A DNA stretch of 64,000 bases from JBMOGA01 sp049318625 (GTDB taxonomy: Bacteria > Pseudomonadota > Alphaproteobacteria > Rhizobiales > Hyphomicrobiaceae). The notes under the pieces are model-generated. The model ran no database searches, was not told where the DNA came from, and was given only the letters and a program-made list of their open reading frames with translations. Positions 62,857 to 64,000 of the stretch are shown here, piece after piece; position 1 is the stretch's first letter; each line of letters opens with the position of its first letter. Made by a program: the position numbers and the translations under genes. The stretch covers positions 1 through 64,000 of the forward strand of contig JBMOGA010000004.1 in assembly GCA_049318625.1 (NCBI GenBank), written 5' to 3'.

Positions 62857-64000
62857 ATGTCGGATCGGGTCGGTACAGGCCAGATCGGGGTGGCCAAGGT
62901 CTTGTGGGACTTCGTGAACGACGAGGCGCTGCCGGGCACCGGCATCGCGCCGGCCCGGTTCTGGGCGGGCCTCGACTCCGCCATCCACGAACTCACCCCG
63001 CGCAATCGCACCCTCCTGCAGACCCGCGATACGCTCCAGGCCCGCATCGACGCCTGGCACCGCGCCCGCAAGGGCCAGCCCTTCGACCTCCCGGCCTACA
63101 AGGCCTTCCTGACCGAAATCGGCTATCTGCTGCCGGCCGGCCAGCGCGTCACCGTCGATACCGCCAACGTCGACGACGAGATCGCCCGCCTCGCAGGCCC
63201 CCAGCTCGTCGTGCCGATCACCAATGCGCGCTACGCCTTGAACGCCGCCAACGCCCGCTGGGGCTCGCTCTACGACGCCCTCTACGGCACCGACGTCATT
63301 GCGGAGACGGACGGTGCCGGCCGCGCCGGCGCCTACAATCCCGCCCGTGGCGCCCTGGTCGTGCGCTACGTGCGTGACCTGCTCGACGAAATCGTCCCCC
63401 TCAAGAAGGGATCGCACCGCGACGCCCAGCGCTATGTCGTGGCCCATGGCGCCCTCGTCGTCACCGACAAGGACGGCAGCGAGCACGGACTGATGGACCC
63501 GCGCCACTTCGCCGGTTTCACGGGCGAGCCGTCGGCGCCCCGGTCCCTGCTGCTGCTCCACAATGGCCTGCACCTGGAAATCCTGTTCGATCGCCAGCAC
63601 CCGATCGGCAGCTCCGATCCGGCCGGCATCGCCGACGTTCAGCTCGAGTCGGCGCTGACGACGATCATGGACCTCGAGGATTCGATTGCCGCGGTCGATC
63701 CGGCCGACAAGGTCGCCGCCTACCGCAACTGGCTCGGCCTCATGACGGGCACCCTGGTCGAGACGTTCGCCAAGGGTGGCAAGCCGTTGACCCGCCGCCT
63801 CGCGGGCGACCGCGCGTACACCAAGCCGTTCGGTGGCTCCCTGACCATCCCGGGCCGCAGCCTGATGCTGGTGCGCAATGCGAGCCACTTGATGGTCGAC
63901 GAGTCCGTGCTCGACCGCGACGGACAGGCCGCACCCGAAGGCATCGTCGACGCCTTCGTCAGCGCCGCCATCGCCGTGCACGATCTGGTGGCCAGCGGAC
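62857..64000 (+). CDS. glcB: Malate synthase G, N-terminal part (runs off the window)
   Basis: The first 381 codons of a malate synthase G (about 720 residues in full) are visible; the window ends before the catalytic barrel is complete. Recognisable stretches are ITNARYALNAANARWGSLYDALYGTD, KGSHRDAQRYVVAHGALVVTDKDG and TTIMDLEDSIAAVDPADKV. It condenses glyoxylate with acetyl-CoA to give malate. The ATG at 62857 has GGAG 6 bases upstream; the ATG at 62851 is two codons earlier. No isocitrate lyase is visible here. Confidence 0.93.
   Translation, partial: MSDRVGTGQIGVAKVLWDFVNDEALPGTGIAPARFWAGLDSAIHELTPRNRTLLQTRDTLQARIDAWHRARKGQPFDLPAYKAFLTEIGYLLPAGQRVTVDTANVDDEIARLAGPQLVVPITNARYALNAANARWGSLYDALYGTDVIAETDGAGRAGAYNPARGALVVRYVRDLLDEIVPLKKGSHRDAQRYVVAHGALVVTDKDGSEHGLMDPRHFAGFTGEPSAPRSLLLLHNGLHLEILFDRQHPIGSSDPAGIADVQLESALTTIMDLEDSIAAVDPADKVAAYRNWLGLMTGTLVETFAKGGKPLTRRLAGDRAYTKPFGGSLTIPGRSLMLVRNASHLMVDESVLDRDGQAAPEGIVDAFVSAAIAVHDLVASG

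Overview
The window is a compact, GC-rich chromosomal stretch from an alphaproteobacterium, most likely Hyphomicrobiales or Rhodospirillales. The evidence is the strong third-position G/C codon use, many ATGA-coupled genes, several LysR regulators and family III CoA-transferases, a MCP-PilZ chemoreceptor, a phnWAY-type phosphonate locus, and PagL-like and malate synthase G genes. About 53 protein genes can be supported. I saw no rRNA, tRNA or CRISPR array. The only hint of a mobile element is a repeat at the extreme left edge that resembles an IS21-family end.

Left third (1-15.4 kb) is dominated by signalling. It holds a chemoreceptor, a fused HyuA-HyuB (oxoprolinase/hydantoinase) gene, and then a run on the plus strand: a CHASE2 adenylate cyclase, a FecR-domain protein, a STAS antagonist (RsbV-like), a HATPase anti-sigma kinase (RsbW-like), and a SpoIIE/PP2C phosphatase carrying an N-terminal cyclic-nucleotide-binding domain (RsbU-like). 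The arrangement suggests that cAMP made by the cyclase drives a partner switch through the phosphatase. This is the best candidate for an under-described system here. An amidohydrolase and a membrane GGDEF-EAL protein follow on the minus strand.

15.6-26.8 kb looks like uptake and oxidation of an amino acid or imino acid. A minus-strand set encodes a three-part flavin/[2Fe-2S] dehydrogenase and a DapA-family lyase. Divergent to it is a polar amino acid ABC transporter followed by a DUF6282-like hydrolase. Next come a thioesterase, a LysR regulator, a CaiB-type CoA-transferase and a HAD hydrolase. A MCP with a C-terminal PilZ domain follows, with a perfect-stem terminator.

29.2-39.5 kb is a phosphonate catabolic locus: a divergent LysR regulator (PhnR-like), phnW, phnA, phnY and a class III PLP enzyme that is probably the hydroxy-aminoethylphosphonate ammonia-lyase PbfA. 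A single-domain response regulator and a PAS-HisKA-HATPase-REC-HPt hybrid kinase sit between this and alanine dehydrogenase, which could recycle the alanine made by PhnW. No phosphonate transporter is present in the window.

39.5-41.1 kb is gene-poor and less GC-rich, with one or two small secreted cysteine-containing proteins and an orphan YdaS/Cro-like regulator. 41.1-49.9 kb holds PPK2, a galactarate dehydratase with a SMP-30 lactonase and divergent SDR (a possible oxidative uronate/aldarate route), a secreted protein of unknown function with an APC permease, a proline-rich secreted alpha/beta hydrolase and a PagL-like outer-membrane protein.

The right end (50-64 kb) carries isobutyryl-CoA dehydrogenase and methylmalonate-semialdehyde dehydrogenase (valine catabolism), then on the plus strand an acyl-CoA synthetase translationally coupled to a full LIV-type ABC transporter, a 3-hydroxyisobutyryl-CoA hydrolase, a second CaiB-type transferase and the N-terminal part of malate synthase G, which runs off the window. 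Motif residue numbers were counted from the stated start codons. Functions are inferred from recognisable motifs and context, with no database search.
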